Below, one piece after another: positions 26,022-35,448 of a stretch of DNA of 64,000 nt. Position 1 is the stretch's first letter, and each line of letters begins with the position of its first letter. The translations under genes and the position numbers were made by a program. The notes beneath the pieces were generated by a model. The model had not been told where the DNA came from, made no database searches, and was given only the letters and a program-made list of their open reading frames with translations. Source of the DNA: Gemmatimonadota bacterium. GTDB taxonomy: Bacteria > Latescibacterota > UBA2968 > GCA-2709665. The DNA is taken from NCBI GenBank assembly GCA_028873695.1, contig JAPPNU010000024.1, positions 90,975-154,974 on the forward strand. The letters run 5' to 3'.

Positions 26022-27584
26022 ATGTCCAGACTCCGTAACGTGAACACGACCGATATTGAAGACGCAATCCGCCTCGGCTGCCGTACCATGTGCAACGTGT
26101 TCAATGCGGATGACAACAACGTCCCCTTCTTCGGTTCAAGGGTGCTCCCGGAAGCGCGGCTAAGCTTCAGTCCCGTCCATTCCGAGTCCCATGTTCCCGG
26201 GCGCCACCTCAACGCGCTTCTCAACGCCGAAGACGCAATCGGGATCGAACTGGACGAACGCTGCGTTGACAACCACGCCAATGCCGCCTTTCTGGCTTAC
26301 GGCGGCCCGGCTGCCCTGCCGATCAACCGGGAAGGGGTTGACGGACCGCGGGTCAACTTCACACCGCACAATTGCCGGGAAGGATTTCATGCGTTGACCC
26401 CGCTGGTACGTTTCCGGCATTCCGAACGCGCCCGCGAGATTGCGGAAGCCAGTATCCGCGCGATTCCGAAATACTGGAGTCCGGTAACCGGCTGGGATTA
26501 CGACGTCCTGGAGGGCGAACTCGGACTCCGGGTCCATCGCTCCACCTTTGTCGTGGGTCTCGGACGATCCATCGGGCCGCTCGTGAAGTATTACAGGGCG
26601 ACGGGGTACGGCGCCGCACTCGACCTGGCCATCGTCCTGAAAGACAGAGCGCTTGAATATTTCAATGAGAACGGCGACTACGACCGCGAGGCCTTCGGGT
26701 CCCATACGCACTCCACCACGTGCGTGATGTCTTCCCTGGCCCAGTTGGCCGAACTGACGTCGGACGCCCGCCTGATGAACCGTGTAAAAACCTTCTACGA
26801 CAACGGCCTCGGTGCATTCAGCGATCCTCTGGGCTGGGTCATCGAGAACAGCGGTGACGAAGCGCCCGCCGACCGGGGAGAAATCAACAATTCCGGCGAC
26901 ATTCTCGAAACCGCTCTGATCCTGGGCAAGTGGGGATATACCGGGTATTACGACGACGCCGAACGCATCCTGCGGTGCCACATTCTACCCTCCCAGTTGC
27001 GCGACGTTTCATTTATCCACGATCCGCCCAATCCCGGCGGCGATGACGGCAAACGGGACGTCGCCAACCGGCACCTGGGCGCTTTCGGCTTTCCGGCCCC
27101 CTACGGCCACCGTCCGATCGGCATGGAATACGTGAGCTTCAACATGGATATCGTGGGGGGAGGGGTGGGCTCACTCTGCGAAGCATACCGGGCGGTGGCG
27201 TCAAGCGACGAAGCGGGCCACCGTGTCAACCTGCTCTTCGACCACGAAACGCCGTCCCTGAGAATCGAATCCCCGTACACGCATCCGGCCCTGCGCGTGC
27301 GCGTAAAGCGCGCCGGACCGCTGTGGGTGCGGGTCCCTTCATGGATAGATGCTTCGAGGATCAGCATACAGGGCGCGCGGGATGCGCCGCGCGAGGCGAA
27401 CGGATATCTCTACATCGCCCGGCCCGCGCTCAACCGTCCGATCACATTCGATTTCCCGCTCGTCGAACGGGAAATCGTCCTGCATCACCGTACCCGGAAG
27501 ATACGTGTCAGACTGCGGGGAGACGAAGTGGCGGCCATGGACAACTTCGGCGCGGATCTGACGTTTTTCGATCCCTACGAATGA
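26022..27584 (+). CDS. GH127-like (beta-L-arabinofuranosidase-type) alpha/alpha-barrel protein
   Basis: The 520-residue protein is mostly helical with paired-helix repeats, then ends in a beta domain. That domain has V-R-V-P-S-W-I and G-Y-L-Y-I-A-R followed by an F-P-L strand, a pattern typical of GH127/GH146 glycosidases. The Cys-Cys-Glu zinc site of well-studied GH127 enzymes is not evident: only a single Cys is seen at R-C-H-I-L-P. The catalytic chemistry may therefore differ, and the call is by fold and C-terminal pattern only. No signal peptide is present. AGGA lies about nine bases before the ATG. It leads an operon with enolase-superfamily, ceramidase-like, GGT-like and heparinase genes. 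Confidence 0.5.
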   Translation: MSRLRNVNTTDIEDAIRLGCRTMCNVFNADDNNVPFFGSRVLPEARLSFSPVHSESHVPGRHLNALLNAEDAIGIELDERCVDNHANAAFLAYGGPAALPINREGVDGPRVNFTPHNCREGFHALTPLVRFRHSERAREIAEASIRAIPKYWSPVTGWDYDVLEGELGLRVHRSTFVVGLGRSIGPLVKYYRATGYGAALDLAIVLKDRALEYFNENGDYDREAFGSHTHSTTCVMSSLAQLAELTSDARLMNRVKTFYDNGLGAFSDPLGWVIENSGDEAPADRGEINNSGDILETALILGKWGYTGYYDDAERILRCHILPSQLRDVSFIHDPPNPGGDDGKRDVANRHLGAFGFPAPYGHRPIGMEYVSFNMDIVGGGVGSLCEAYRAVASSDEAGHRVNLLFDHETPSLRIESPYTHPALRVRVKRAGPLWVRVPSWIDASRISIQGARDAPREANGYLYIARPALNRPITFDFPLVEREIVLHHRTRKIRVRLRGDEVAAMDNFGADLTFFDPYE

Positions 27585-27673
27585 ACCCGAAACGACGTCG
27601 ACGGAACGCCTCGTTTGCAACCGAATCAATCGGCAAGGTATGAACAGCGTCGAGCCACTGAAAGGAGCCGGGT

Positions 27674-28768
27674 TTGAAGATTACCCACGTCGAGGCCACA
27701 CCGATCCGCGTACCCCGACCGCAGACCTTTACCAGCAGTCTCGGGCGAAGCCAGGAAACCGAAAACGCGATCGTTGAGATCCGTACGGACGAAGGCATCA
27801 CCGGAATTGGCGAAATCTGCAGCATCTGGGACCGCAAGGGACGGGGACAGGCCGAAGATATCAACGACCTGCTGGCCGGGACCCTTTTGGGACGGGACCC
27901 GTTCCGCATCGCGGAAATACACGCCCTGATGAACGGCCTGCTGCACCGCTCCGAGCCCGCGAAGGCCGGTGTGGACATGGCCCTGTACGATATCGTGGGT
28001 AAGGCGCTGAACACCCCGGTCTACAACCTGCTGGGCGGCCTGGTCCGGGACCGCGTTCTGCTGAGTCATTCCCTTTCTATGGGCGAACCGGAAGAGATCG
28101 CCGAACAGGCGGCCTCTCTCGCCGGGCAGGGATACAGGACGCTGAAGGCCAAGATCGGCATGGATTCGGACGCGGATCTTGCCACCGTCGAGGCGGTCCG
28201 CAAACGCGTGGGGAACGACGTCGTACTGCGCGTGGACGCAAACATGGGCTGGCGCAATGCCAAAGAGGCCGTGCGCAACATCAAGTCCCTCGAACCCTAC
28301 CGGCTCGAACTGGTAGAACAACCCCTTCACTTCAGCGATCTGGAGGGCCTGCGGCACGTCAGGGATCACGTTGACACGCCCATTATGGCCGATGAAAGCG
28401 TCTGGACGCCCGCCGACGCGATGGCATGCATCAGGGCCGTGGCGGTAGACGTCTTCAATGTCTACGTGGCCGAAGCCGGGGGCATCTATCCCGCCGCGCA
28501 AATCTTCGCCATTGCCGAAGCCGCCCGCCTGCCCTGCATCATCGGCAGCATGCCCGAACTCGGCATCGGGACGTCCGCACAGGCCCATCTCGCCTTCGCC
28601 ATGCGTAACCTGGGCTATGCCAGCGACGTTAACGGCTTTGTGTATCACGCGGACGACGTCATCGTCGAAACCCTGAAAATCGATGACGGTCATCTTCTGC
28701 CGCCCCCCGGACCGGGGCTGGGCGTCAGTCTCGACCGGGACAAGATCGACCGGTACCGCATTGCGTGA
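27674..28768 (+). CDS. Mandelate racemase/muconate lactonizing enzyme family (enolase superfamily)
   Basis: The 364-residue product starts with TTG (K-I-T-H-V-E), preceded seven bases earlier by AAAGGAG. The N-terminal capping domain is followed by the barrel with the catalytic K-A-K-I-G pair, the metal-binding R-V-D-A-N-M-G-W and L-V-E-Q-P-L, and M-A-D-E-S. These are the usual MLE-subgroup ligands. Members dehydrate or epimerise sugar acids, dipeptides or cis,cis-muconate. Next to sugar-acid genes it is most likely an acid-sugar dehydratase or epimerase. The substrate is not fixed by sequence. Confidence 0.82.
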   Translation: MKITHVEATPIRVPRPQTFTSSLGRSQETENAIVEIRTDEGITGIGEICSIWDRKGRGQAEDINDLLAGTLLGRDPFRIAEIHALMNGLLHRSEPAKAGVDMALYDIVGKALNTPVYNLLGGLVRDRVLLSHSLSMGEPEEIAEQAASLAGQGYRTLKAKIGMDSDADLATVEAVRKRVGNDVVLRVDANMGWRNAKEAVRNIKSLEPYRLELVEQPLHFSDLEGLRHVRDHVDTPIMADESVWTPADAMACIRAVAVDVFNVYVAEAGGIYPAAQIFAIAEAARLPCIIGSMPELGIGTSAQAHLAFAMRNLGYASDVNGFVYHADDVIVETLKIDDGHLLPPPGPGLGVSLDRDKIDRYRIA

Positions 28769-28809
28769 ATCCGGCCTGCAAATTCCGCAAGAATTCAACG
28801 GAGAAACTC

Positions 28810-30144
28810 ATGTCTACCGCCAGAGCAGGGTGGGCCGAAATTGAAACCACCCCGCCGCTCGGATTGCCCATGGGAGGGCGCGGCCCTCGCTTCACACCCG
28901 GAAGAGAAATCCTCGATCCGCTCATTGCGCAGGCCATTGTACTGGAAGATTCCAGAGGCAACCGGGTACTCTGGATCTCCGTGGACCTCGTGGGGCTGTC
29001 GCCGGTGATCGCGGAACCTCTCAGATATGACCTCTCCGCGCTCACCGGCATACCGCTTGAAGCGGTCATCCTCAACTACTCTCACACCCACAGCGGCCCG
29101 ATGGGCGGCTTCGAGGGCTATGCCACGCCCTTGCCCAAACCGCGCGAACTCCATGCATACGACGAGTCCCTGTGCCGAAACATCGTCCGGGTTGCGCTCG
29201 CGGCGGTGGAAAACCTTCAGCCGGTTACCGTGACCGAATTCAGGGGCGCGTCGGCCGTTGGCATCAACCGACGCAGAAGGGGCCCGTCGGGAGAGATGGG
29301 GATGGGTCCCAATCCGGATGGGGCACACAACCCGGACCTGTGGCTGATCGACGTTGCCGCGCTGGACGGCGGCGACCGGTGCGTGGTTTTCAGCTACGGA
29401 TGTCACCCGGTTATTGTCTACGGTTACGCCTGGGACGGCATCTCGGCCGACTTTCCCGGCGTCTGCCGTGCAGCGCTCAGGTCTGAACTCGGTGCAAACG
29501 TCCATTCCCAGTTCATCCAGGGCCTCGCCGGAAACGTCAGACCCCGTGTTCTGGCTGACCTGAACCGGGGCAGGTTCCGGAAATCGACGCCCTCCGACAC
29601 GGTTGCCGCCGGAACAGATCTCGCGGGCGACATTGTGCGGACGCTTCGCGGCGAAGGCGCGAGGCTGGACCTGGATATCGCCGCGGCTCAGGGTCGATTC
29701 CTCGCACCGCGCGATCAGAGCAGAATTCCGCCCGCCGACCACTGGCGGACGCTGGCGGGTTCGGATGACGAACTCAACCGGAATCTGGGTGGCTACTGGG
29801 TCGAACGGCTCGAAAGCGGTATTCCACCGGTGAAGGCGGTTCCATGGCCCGTCGGCCTGATACGCCTTGCAGAGGGGCGCCGGATCGCCTGGATTGCCGG
29901 CGAGGTCCTTGCCGAATGGCTTGGTCTCGTGAGAGACTGGCTTGACGACCCGGACCTGATCGCATGGGGCTACTGCCAGGAAGGACGCGGTTATCTTCCT
30001 ACGGACGAACTTCTGCCCGAAGGTGGTTACGAAGTGGACCGCGCCAACACGTACACAACCACGGGTCCGGGTCCCTTCGCAGAAGGCCTCAACGCGTCGG
30101 CCCGGCAGACCTTTCTGTCGCTCGCGCGTCAACTCGAGGGCTGA
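28810..30144 (+). CDS. Neutral/alkaline ceramidase N-terminal-like domain protein (copy 1)
   Basis: The 444-residue product matches the N-terminal domain of neutral ceramidases. It begins A-G-W-A-E-I-E-T-T-P-P and has the zinc-site region S-H-T-H-S-G-P and Y-G-C-H-P. The C-terminal ceramidase domain is absent, as is usual in environmental ceramidase-like genes. A GTG at 28765 overlaps the previous stop, but GGAG seven bases before 28810 favours the shorter start. It has no signal peptide. These zinc amidases may hydrolyse amides or sugar esters; the ceramide link is by homology only. A second copy lies at 35449-36678. Confidence 0.75.
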   Translation: MSTARAGWAEIETTPPLGLPMGGRGPRFTPGREILDPLIAQAIVLEDSRGNRVLWISVDLVGLSPVIAEPLRYDLSALTGIPLEAVILNYSHTHSGPMGGFEGYATPLPKPRELHAYDESLCRNIVRVALAAVENLQPVTVTEFRGASAVGINRRRRGPSGEMGMGPNPDGAHNPDLWLIDVAALDGGDRCVVFSYGCHPVIVYGYAWDGISADFPGVCRAALRSELGANVHSQFIQGLAGNVRPRVLADLNRGRFRKSTPSDTVAAGTDLAGDIVRTLRGEGARLDLDIAAAQGRFLAPRDQSRIPPADHWRTLAGSDDELNRNLGGYWVERLESGIPPVKAVPWPVGLIRLAEGRRIAWIAGEVLAEWLGLVRDWLDDPDLIAWGYCQEGRGYLPTDELLPEGGYEVDRANTYTTTGPGPFAEGLNASARQTFLSLARQLEG

Positions 30145-30223
30145 CACTCCGCCGGCCCGGACGCCAAAACGCGTGTTACATCATTCATCCCGATTGCCGT
30201 TTACCCCTGACAACACCCTTGAC

Positions 30224-31921
30224 ATGCCCGCAAATTGGCGCGACACAGCCGCCGCACCCTTTCAGGTACAGAAACAGCCGGCAACCGGATCACGCGGCGT
30301 TGTTGCCGCAAACCATCCGATCGGCTCCGCCGCGGGCGCACAGATGTTCGCCCTGGGCGGGAACGCCATCGACGCGGCGGTGGCGGCTCTCTTCGCCCTG
30401 AACGTCGTCGAGCCCCAGATGGTGGGCCTCTTCGGCGCGGGCTGGATCAACGTACGCCTCGCCGACGGGACGCCCGTCATCCTCGACACGTATGCCAGCG
30501 CGCCTGCCGCGGCCACGCCAGACCTTTATTCCCCGGTCTCCGACGCGTGGCCGGACTACATGCGGGCCGTAGACGACGCCAACAGGACCGGCCCGCTGGC
30601 CGTCGGCGTTCCGGGCGCGCTCAAGGCCTGGTGCGAGGCGCTCCGGCGCTGGGGCGACCTGGACCTGAACACCGTCATTCAGCCCGCCATCCAGGTTGCC
30701 GAAAACGGGTTTCGCGTCAGCCGTTATCTGGCCGAATCCGTGGCGCAGAATGAACGGCACCTGAACAGATTTCCTGAAACAGCCCGCATATTTCTGCCAG
30801 GCGGGCGCCCGCTTTCCGCGGGTACCCGCCTGGTGCAATCCGATCTCGCCGCGTCCCTGCGCGACATCGCGGAAGGCGGGGCCGACGTACTCTACGACGG
30901 CCCTCTTGGAAAGCGGATCGTCGACCACGTCCAGGAAACCGGCGGCATCCTCACCATGGAAGATCTGGGCGCCTATCGCGCGGTGCGGCGCAGAGCGATC
31001 CGCGGAACGTACCGTGGATATGAACTCGTCGTCCCGTCTCCTCCCTGCTCCGGAGGCGTACACATCCTTCAGATCCTGAATCTGCTGGAAGGATTCGGCA
31101 TAGCTGATCTCGGATTCGGCACGGCGGACGGCATCCACGTCCTCGCCGAATGTTTTAAAATCGCCTTTGCCGATCGCACCCAATACATGGGCGACCCCGA
31201 ACACGTCGACGTACCGGTCGAATGGCTTACATCGAAGACGTACGGTGCGCAACGACGCGCGGATATCAGTTTCGCGAAAGCGGCCCGTATGGACGCGGGC
31301 ACTCCGCCTTCAGCCGAATCCGCCTGTACCACCCACGTGACCACCGCGGACGCGGCCGGTAATATTGCCTCGATGACCCAGACCATCAACGAAGGATTCG
31401 GTTGCAAGGTCGTTGTCCCGGGAACAGGCCTGCTCCTGAACAATAATATGGCCCTCTTCGACCCTCATCCCGGTATGGCCAACTCGGTCGGTCCCAACCG
31501 GCGCATGCTCAGCAGCAACGCGCCAACCATCGTAACCCGGGGCGGTGAACCCTGTTTCGCGCTGGGTACCCCCGGCGGCGTGCGCATCTTTCCAGCGGTC
31601 GTGCAGGCCCTTGTCAACCTCATCGACCACGGAATGGCCCTGCAGGAAGCGGTTGAAGCCCCCAGGGTATGGACCCAGGGCCAGGAGCTGGAAGTCGAAC
31701 CCGCTATCCCCGCGACCGTCAGAACCCTGCTCACCGCCCGGGGTCACGCCGTTCGCGAAGTCAACACCGTCGCCGGAGGGATGAACGGCATCATCTACGA
31801 TCAACACTCCGGGACCATCCTGGGAGCCGCCTGCTGGCGCGCCGACGGGTCTCCCGTTGCCGTAGCAGGCGGACCGGCGCGCCGAGGGATCCGGTTCAGA
31901 CCAGCCGCCGGTCGCACGTAA
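30224..31921 (+). CDS. Gamma-glutamyltransferase family protein (Ntn hydrolase)
   Basis: From ATG at 30224 the product has 565 residues. The N-terminal part carries the H-P-I-G-S-A-A-G and G-G-N-A-I-D-A-A-V-A-A motifs. The autoprocessing site is the C-T-T-H-V-T-T-A-D segment, with Thr369 the likely nucleophile. Conserved S-S-N-A-P-T-I-V and G-T-P-G-G loops follow. A proenzyme would cleave itself into two chains. No signal peptide is present, unlike E. coli Ggt. These homologues act on gamma-glutamyl or other amide substrates, and this one is embedded between ceramidase-like and heparinase genes. The upstream open frame overlaps the previous gene and was not used. Confidence 0.8.
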   Translation: MPANWRDTAAAPFQVQKQPATGSRGVVAANHPIGSAAGAQMFALGGNAIDAAVAALFALNVVEPQMVGLFGAGWINVRLADGTPVILDTYASAPAAATPDLYSPVSDAWPDYMRAVDDANRTGPLAVGVPGALKAWCEALRRWGDLDLNTVIQPAIQVAENGFRVSRYLAESVAQNERHLNRFPETARIFLPGGRPLSAGTRLVQSDLAASLRDIAEGGADVLYDGPLGKRIVDHVQETGGILTMEDLGAYRAVRRRAIRGTYRGYELVVPSPPCSGGVHILQILNLLEGFGIADLGFGTADGIHVLAECFKIAFADRTQYMGDPEHVDVPVEWLTSKTYGAQRRADISFAKAARMDAGTPPSAESACTTHVTTADAAGNIASMTQTINEGFGCKVVVPGTGLLLNNNMALFDPHPGMANSVGPNRRMLSSNAPTIVTRGGEPCFALGTPGGVRIFPAVVQALVNLIDHGMALQEAVEAPRVWTQGQELEVEPAIPATVRTLLTARGHAVREVNTVAGGMNGIIYDQHSGTILGAACWRADGSPVAVAGGPARRGIRFRPAAGRT

Positions 31922-32031
31922 CGCCGGGCGTCGCGTGTATTTCCCGCCTCCAGACCGGGAAGTTGCATCGCCGGCGCCTGCCGGATCGCGCCATTGAATC
32001 ATCCGGAGACTGAACGGGGAGACCCCGCCTC

Positions 32032-34791
32032 ATGAATGACTGGCCGGAAACCTGGCACGGCGAATTCGACGTCCAGGACATGCAGGACACCGTCCGATGG
32101 CGCCAATACCGGTCTCACGTCAGGCATCCTGCGACTCTCTTCTCACGGAGCGATATCGGCCGCGCCAGAGAAAACGTCTCCGCCCATCCCTGGGCGCGAA
32201 AAGCCCTGGAGACGCTTCTGGAGAGAGTCGATGCTGCAGGGACGGTTTCGCGGGAGTGGGCGCGGACCTATGTGCCCTCGACGACCCCTTACTCCCCCCA
32301 TTTTACCATGTGTCCGAAGTGCGAATTCGCGCCGATGCACGGCGCCTACGACTGGAATCCGGGCGACCCTGAGTACATCCGGTGCAAGGGCTGCGGTACC
32401 GTCTATCCCAACGACGACTATCCGGAAGACGTGGTATTCGAGAGCCGCTTCGACCCCCGGCAGAAGATCACACTGTACGGCGGCAAATCGTGGCAGGCCT
32501 ACGGATACGCGGCCATTCACTCCAGCTTCTCCGGACATGCCCGCATCCACCAGTGCAGGCACGCGGCCAACACGGCCGAAGACCTGGCGCTGGCCTACGC
32601 GCTGACGGGAAAACAGGAATACGCGACGGGCGCCGCGAATATCCTGAGCCGGTTTGCCGACGTCCATCCCGGGTATCTTGTACATTCGTCGTACGGCGAC
32701 ATTGCTGATTTCGATCCGAAAGTCGCAGCGACACGGGTCGACAATCTGCCCGAAGACGAGTGGTGCCCGCCGGGCAATGAACCGAACCGAAAGCTCCATC
32801 CCGGATACTGGGGCGTGCTGCGATGGGGCTCCTCCGGAGGGATGGAAGGCACTTCACTGCAAAAACTCATCCTCGCCTACGATCTGGTTGCCGAAACCCT
32901 GTCGGACGCGGAAAAACGGCGTATCGAACAGGACCTGCTGCTCGACGCGGCCGTAATGCTCTACTCGGACGAAGTCATCAACAACAAAACGGGGATGAAC
33001 CGCTGCGCCGTAGGCCTGATTGGAATCGTCTGCGGCGACCCCCTTCTGATCCGTTTCGGCCTGGACGGCTTCGTAAGGGCCGTGCGGGACTGGTGGCTGC
33101 CCGACGGAGGAACGCCCGAGTCCATCGGATACGCCGGCATGATGTTATCCGGTATCTGGCGCATCGCCGAAGCCCTCAAACTTTATTCGGATCCGGACGG
33201 CGTGGATCTTCCGCCGGCGCGGCTGGACCGCATCGACCTCTACAGATGGCCGCGCTACCGGGCGGTATGGCAGAATATGGCCCGTCCCCTTCTGCCGGAC
33301 CTGAACTATCCCCTGCTGGCCGACAACCGGCTTCCCTGCCACCTCTCGGCCATGTTCGCCGACGTCCTCGCGCGCAATTATCCGTCGGAAAACCATCGCA
33401 TGCTTCAACGGGACGTCGCCAGGAAGGAAAGATGCTATGCCGGCCGCGTCGCACAGTTCTGGTACGGCGGGAACCTGGACACGGCGGCGGCCTTCTACCG
33501 GCAGTGGGCCGCGCTGCCGGACCAACCGCCCCGGTTTGCAGATGATCTGGGACCCTACCTGAACATCGGAACACAGCGCACGGGAGACCGGGGGAACGGC
33601 AGCGCCGTGATCCTGTACGGTGCGGACTTCAAGGGCCACCACCACCACGACCATCTCAATCTCTACTACTGGAAGGAAGGTCGAGAACTGCTCACCGATC
33701 TCGGCTATCTGTGGGATATGGAAGACCTCCGTTACGGCGTCAACCGTACCCTCGCGCACAATCTGGTGGTGGTGGACGGTGAAGAACAGGTGACGCGCGG
33801 CCGCCGGGCAACCTTTCACCTCTTTTCGGCGTGTCCGCACGCGAAGGTGATGGAGGCTGCTTCCAACGTCTATCCGGGCACGTCGGCCTACCGCCGGACA
33901 ATCGCCACCGTCGGCAGCGGCCAGGACGAATACATCGTGGACATCTTTCGCGTCAGCGGAGGCAGCCGGCACGACTGGGTCATGCACGGACCCGACAGCT
34001 CCCTCACGCTCTCGGGCATACGGACCGGCCCTACCGACCAGGATATCTTCGATCTCACGCAGGTCCGGAACGGCCAGTCAGCATCACCCTGGTCCGCCGC
34101 GTGGACGCCAGGCGACGGGGCGCCTTTCCGGCTACATTTCCCGGCGGACGAAGCGGAACAGATCTTTGTTGGCGAGGGGTTCGGACAGCGCAAAGCCCGC
34201 GACATGGGCGCCACCATACCTTACATCGTGCGCCGAAGAAACGACGGCGCCAGTACCTTCGTAACGGTGTATTCCGCTGGTGACGCCGTCAGGTCCGTGC
34301 GCGTCCCTTACCTGGACCAATCCACCCTCGGCGCGGTCGTGGAGGTCACCACGGACGTCGGGAAAGACACACTGATCAGCGCCGGATGCGGACAGACTCC
34401 TGAAGTTATCCGAAGGGACGAGCTCCAGCTGAGTTTTCATGGCCGGTTCGGCTTCGTTTCCGGTGATGACGCCTGGCTGGTGGGCGGCACGGGTCTGCGA
34501 CGCGGTGAAGTCTCACTCGTATCCGACGTCGCGGCGCTGTCCGGTCCCGTCCTCGAAACCTTCGTGACCGACGACGAATCCGGCCTGGTGACCGCCGGCG
34601 AAGCGACGGGGTTGGGTGAATTGGAAGGCAGGCACGTCTTCGTCACCGACAGCCGGCAGATCATCCGCGCCTACCCGGTGCTCAAGCTGACGGAGTCTCA
34701 AGGCCGACCCGTACTTGTCACCCGCAGCGGCGACAGGGGCTACGATATCCGCGGCGGAGAGGCGTGGATGGCGTGGTCCGAGATCTCCTGA
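32032..34791 (+). CDS. Heparinase II/III family polysaccharide lyase (second copy, CxxC insert)
   Basis: The 919-residue product has the toroid plus beta-sandwich layout of heparinase II/III lyases. The key motifs are G-H-H-H-H-D-H-L-N-L and A-H-N-L-V-V-V-D. Near residues 92-125 it contains C-P-K-C and C-K-G-C, again two CxxC pairs, as in the enzyme at 12741-15710. The domain order is the same but the two are diverged. No signal peptide is seen. It is the last large gene of the 26-35 kb operon and would cleave acidic glycan chains by beta-elimination. The start ATG follows a GGGGAGA stretch about eight bases upstream. Confidence 0.8.
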   Translation: MNDWPETWHGEFDVQDMQDTVRWRQYRSHVRHPATLFSRSDIGRARENVSAHPWARKALETLLERVDAAGTVSREWARTYVPSTTPYSPHFTMCPKCEFAPMHGAYDWNPGDPEYIRCKGCGTVYPNDDYPEDVVFESRFDPRQKITLYGGKSWQAYGYAAIHSSFSGHARIHQCRHAANTAEDLALAYALTGKQEYATGAANILSRFADVHPGYLVHSSYGDIADFDPKVAATRVDNLPEDEWCPPGNEPNRKLHPGYWGVLRWGSSGGMEGTSLQKLILAYDLVAETLSDAEKRRIEQDLLLDAAVMLYSDEVINNKTGMNRCAVGLIGIVCGDPLLIRFGLDGFVRAVRDWWLPDGGTPESIGYAGMMLSGIWRIAEALKLYSDPDGVDLPPARLDRIDLYRWPRYRAVWQNMARPLLPDLNYPLLADNRLPCHLSAMFADVLARNYPSENHRMLQRDVARKERCYAGRVAQFWYGGNLDTAAAFYRQWAALPDQPPRFADDLGPYLNIGTQRTGDRGNGSAVILYGADFKGHHHHDHLNLYYWKEGRELLTDLGYLWDMEDLRYGVNRTLAHNLVVVDGEEQVTRGRRATFHLFSACPHAKVMEAASNVYPGTSAYRRTIATVGSGQDEYIVDIFRVSGGSRHDWVMHGPDSSLTLSGIRTGPTDQDIFDLTQVRNGQSASPWSAAWTPGDGAPFRLHFPADEAEQIFVGEGFGQRKARDMGATIPYIVRRRNDGASTFVTVYSAGDAVRSVRVPYLDQSTLGAVVEVTTDVGKDTLISAGCGQTPEVIRRDELQLSFHGRFGFVSGDDAWLVGGTGLRRGEVSLVSDVAALSGPVLETFVTDDESGLVTAGEATGLGELEGRHVFVTDSRQIIRAYPVLKLTESQGRPVLVTRSGDRGYDIRGGEAWMAWSEIS

Positions 34792-34919
34792 CAGTCAACG
34801 CAGGCCGTCGAGGCGACATGCCGCGGATTGTGGGGCCGCACGCCGAACTGATTCAGGGAACCTCGAAACGGTGGAAGCGTCTCAAGGTCATCCACCGTCT
34901 TCCGCAGGAGACCCTGACG

Positions 34920-35330
34920 ATGCCCGGCATTGTCTTCCGCACCCTTTCGGTTGTTGCCTCAGTGCTTTTTTTTGCGGAACCCGCTGTCGGCGCGCCGCCG
35001 GCGCCGGCCGATTCCCTGAAAATCCGGCCGCCGCACGGCGCGAAGGGTCCTTCCGGTCTTGAAAGGCTGAAGGGGTTAAAACAGAGGCTCGCCCGAAAAC
35101 GGCAACTCGAGAAGCAACCGTTAATCTTCGCGCTTGAGAAGCTGTTGGTACCGAGGTCGCCGATGGACAACATGCCTATCGCCAACCCGGGGGCCGGCTT
35201 TGCTTTCAACATGCCGATCGCAATGCCGGACCCCAACGTCAACTACAAGTTGCATATTATCGGAACGCCGTCCGTCCCAACTATCATCGAGTCAATCCGG
35301 CCCCAGTCGCGTAAACCCAAGCCGAAGTGA
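34920..35330 (+). CDS. Small secreted protein, unknown
   Basis: I do not recognise this 136-residue protein. It begins with a plausible signal peptide (hydrophobic V-V-A-S-V-L-F-F then cleavage near V-G-A-P). The mature part is basic and rich in Lys, Pro and Met, with a repeated M-P-I-A motif. The start is chosen for AGGAG eight bases upstream. A longer frame begins inside the heparinase gene and lacks these features. It is followed by a clear terminator, consistent with the end of the operon. Function is unknown. Confidence 0.45.
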   Translation: MPGIVFRTLSVVASVLFFAEPAVGAPPAPADSLKIRPPHGAKGPSGLERLKGLKQRLARKRQLEKQPLIFALEKLLVPRSPMDNMPIANPGAGFAFNMPIAMPDPNVNYKLHIIGTPSVPTIIESIRPQSRKPKPK

Positions 35331-35358
35331 CGAAACAAGTTACTCTACGGCAAAAACG

Positions 35359-35390
35359 AAAAGGCTCCTGGTTCTTCCCGGAGCCTTTTT
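35359..35390 (+). terminator. rho-independent terminator, probably bidirectional
   Basis: AAAAGGCTCC (35359-35368) pairs with GGAGCCTTTT (35380-35389), with an 11-nt loop and a T run. It lies between the convergent small secreted gene and the ceramidase-like gene. Confidence 0.85.
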
Positions 35391-35448
35391 GCTGTCGGAT
35401 TCAAGGGGATTTCCGGGCGAATACACCGGGATCCGTATTCGCATCCCG

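Noticed and set aside
34764..34919. Longer start for the small secreted protein
   Set aside because: It begins within the heparinase gene and would bury the signal peptide inside the protein; AGGAG favours 34920.
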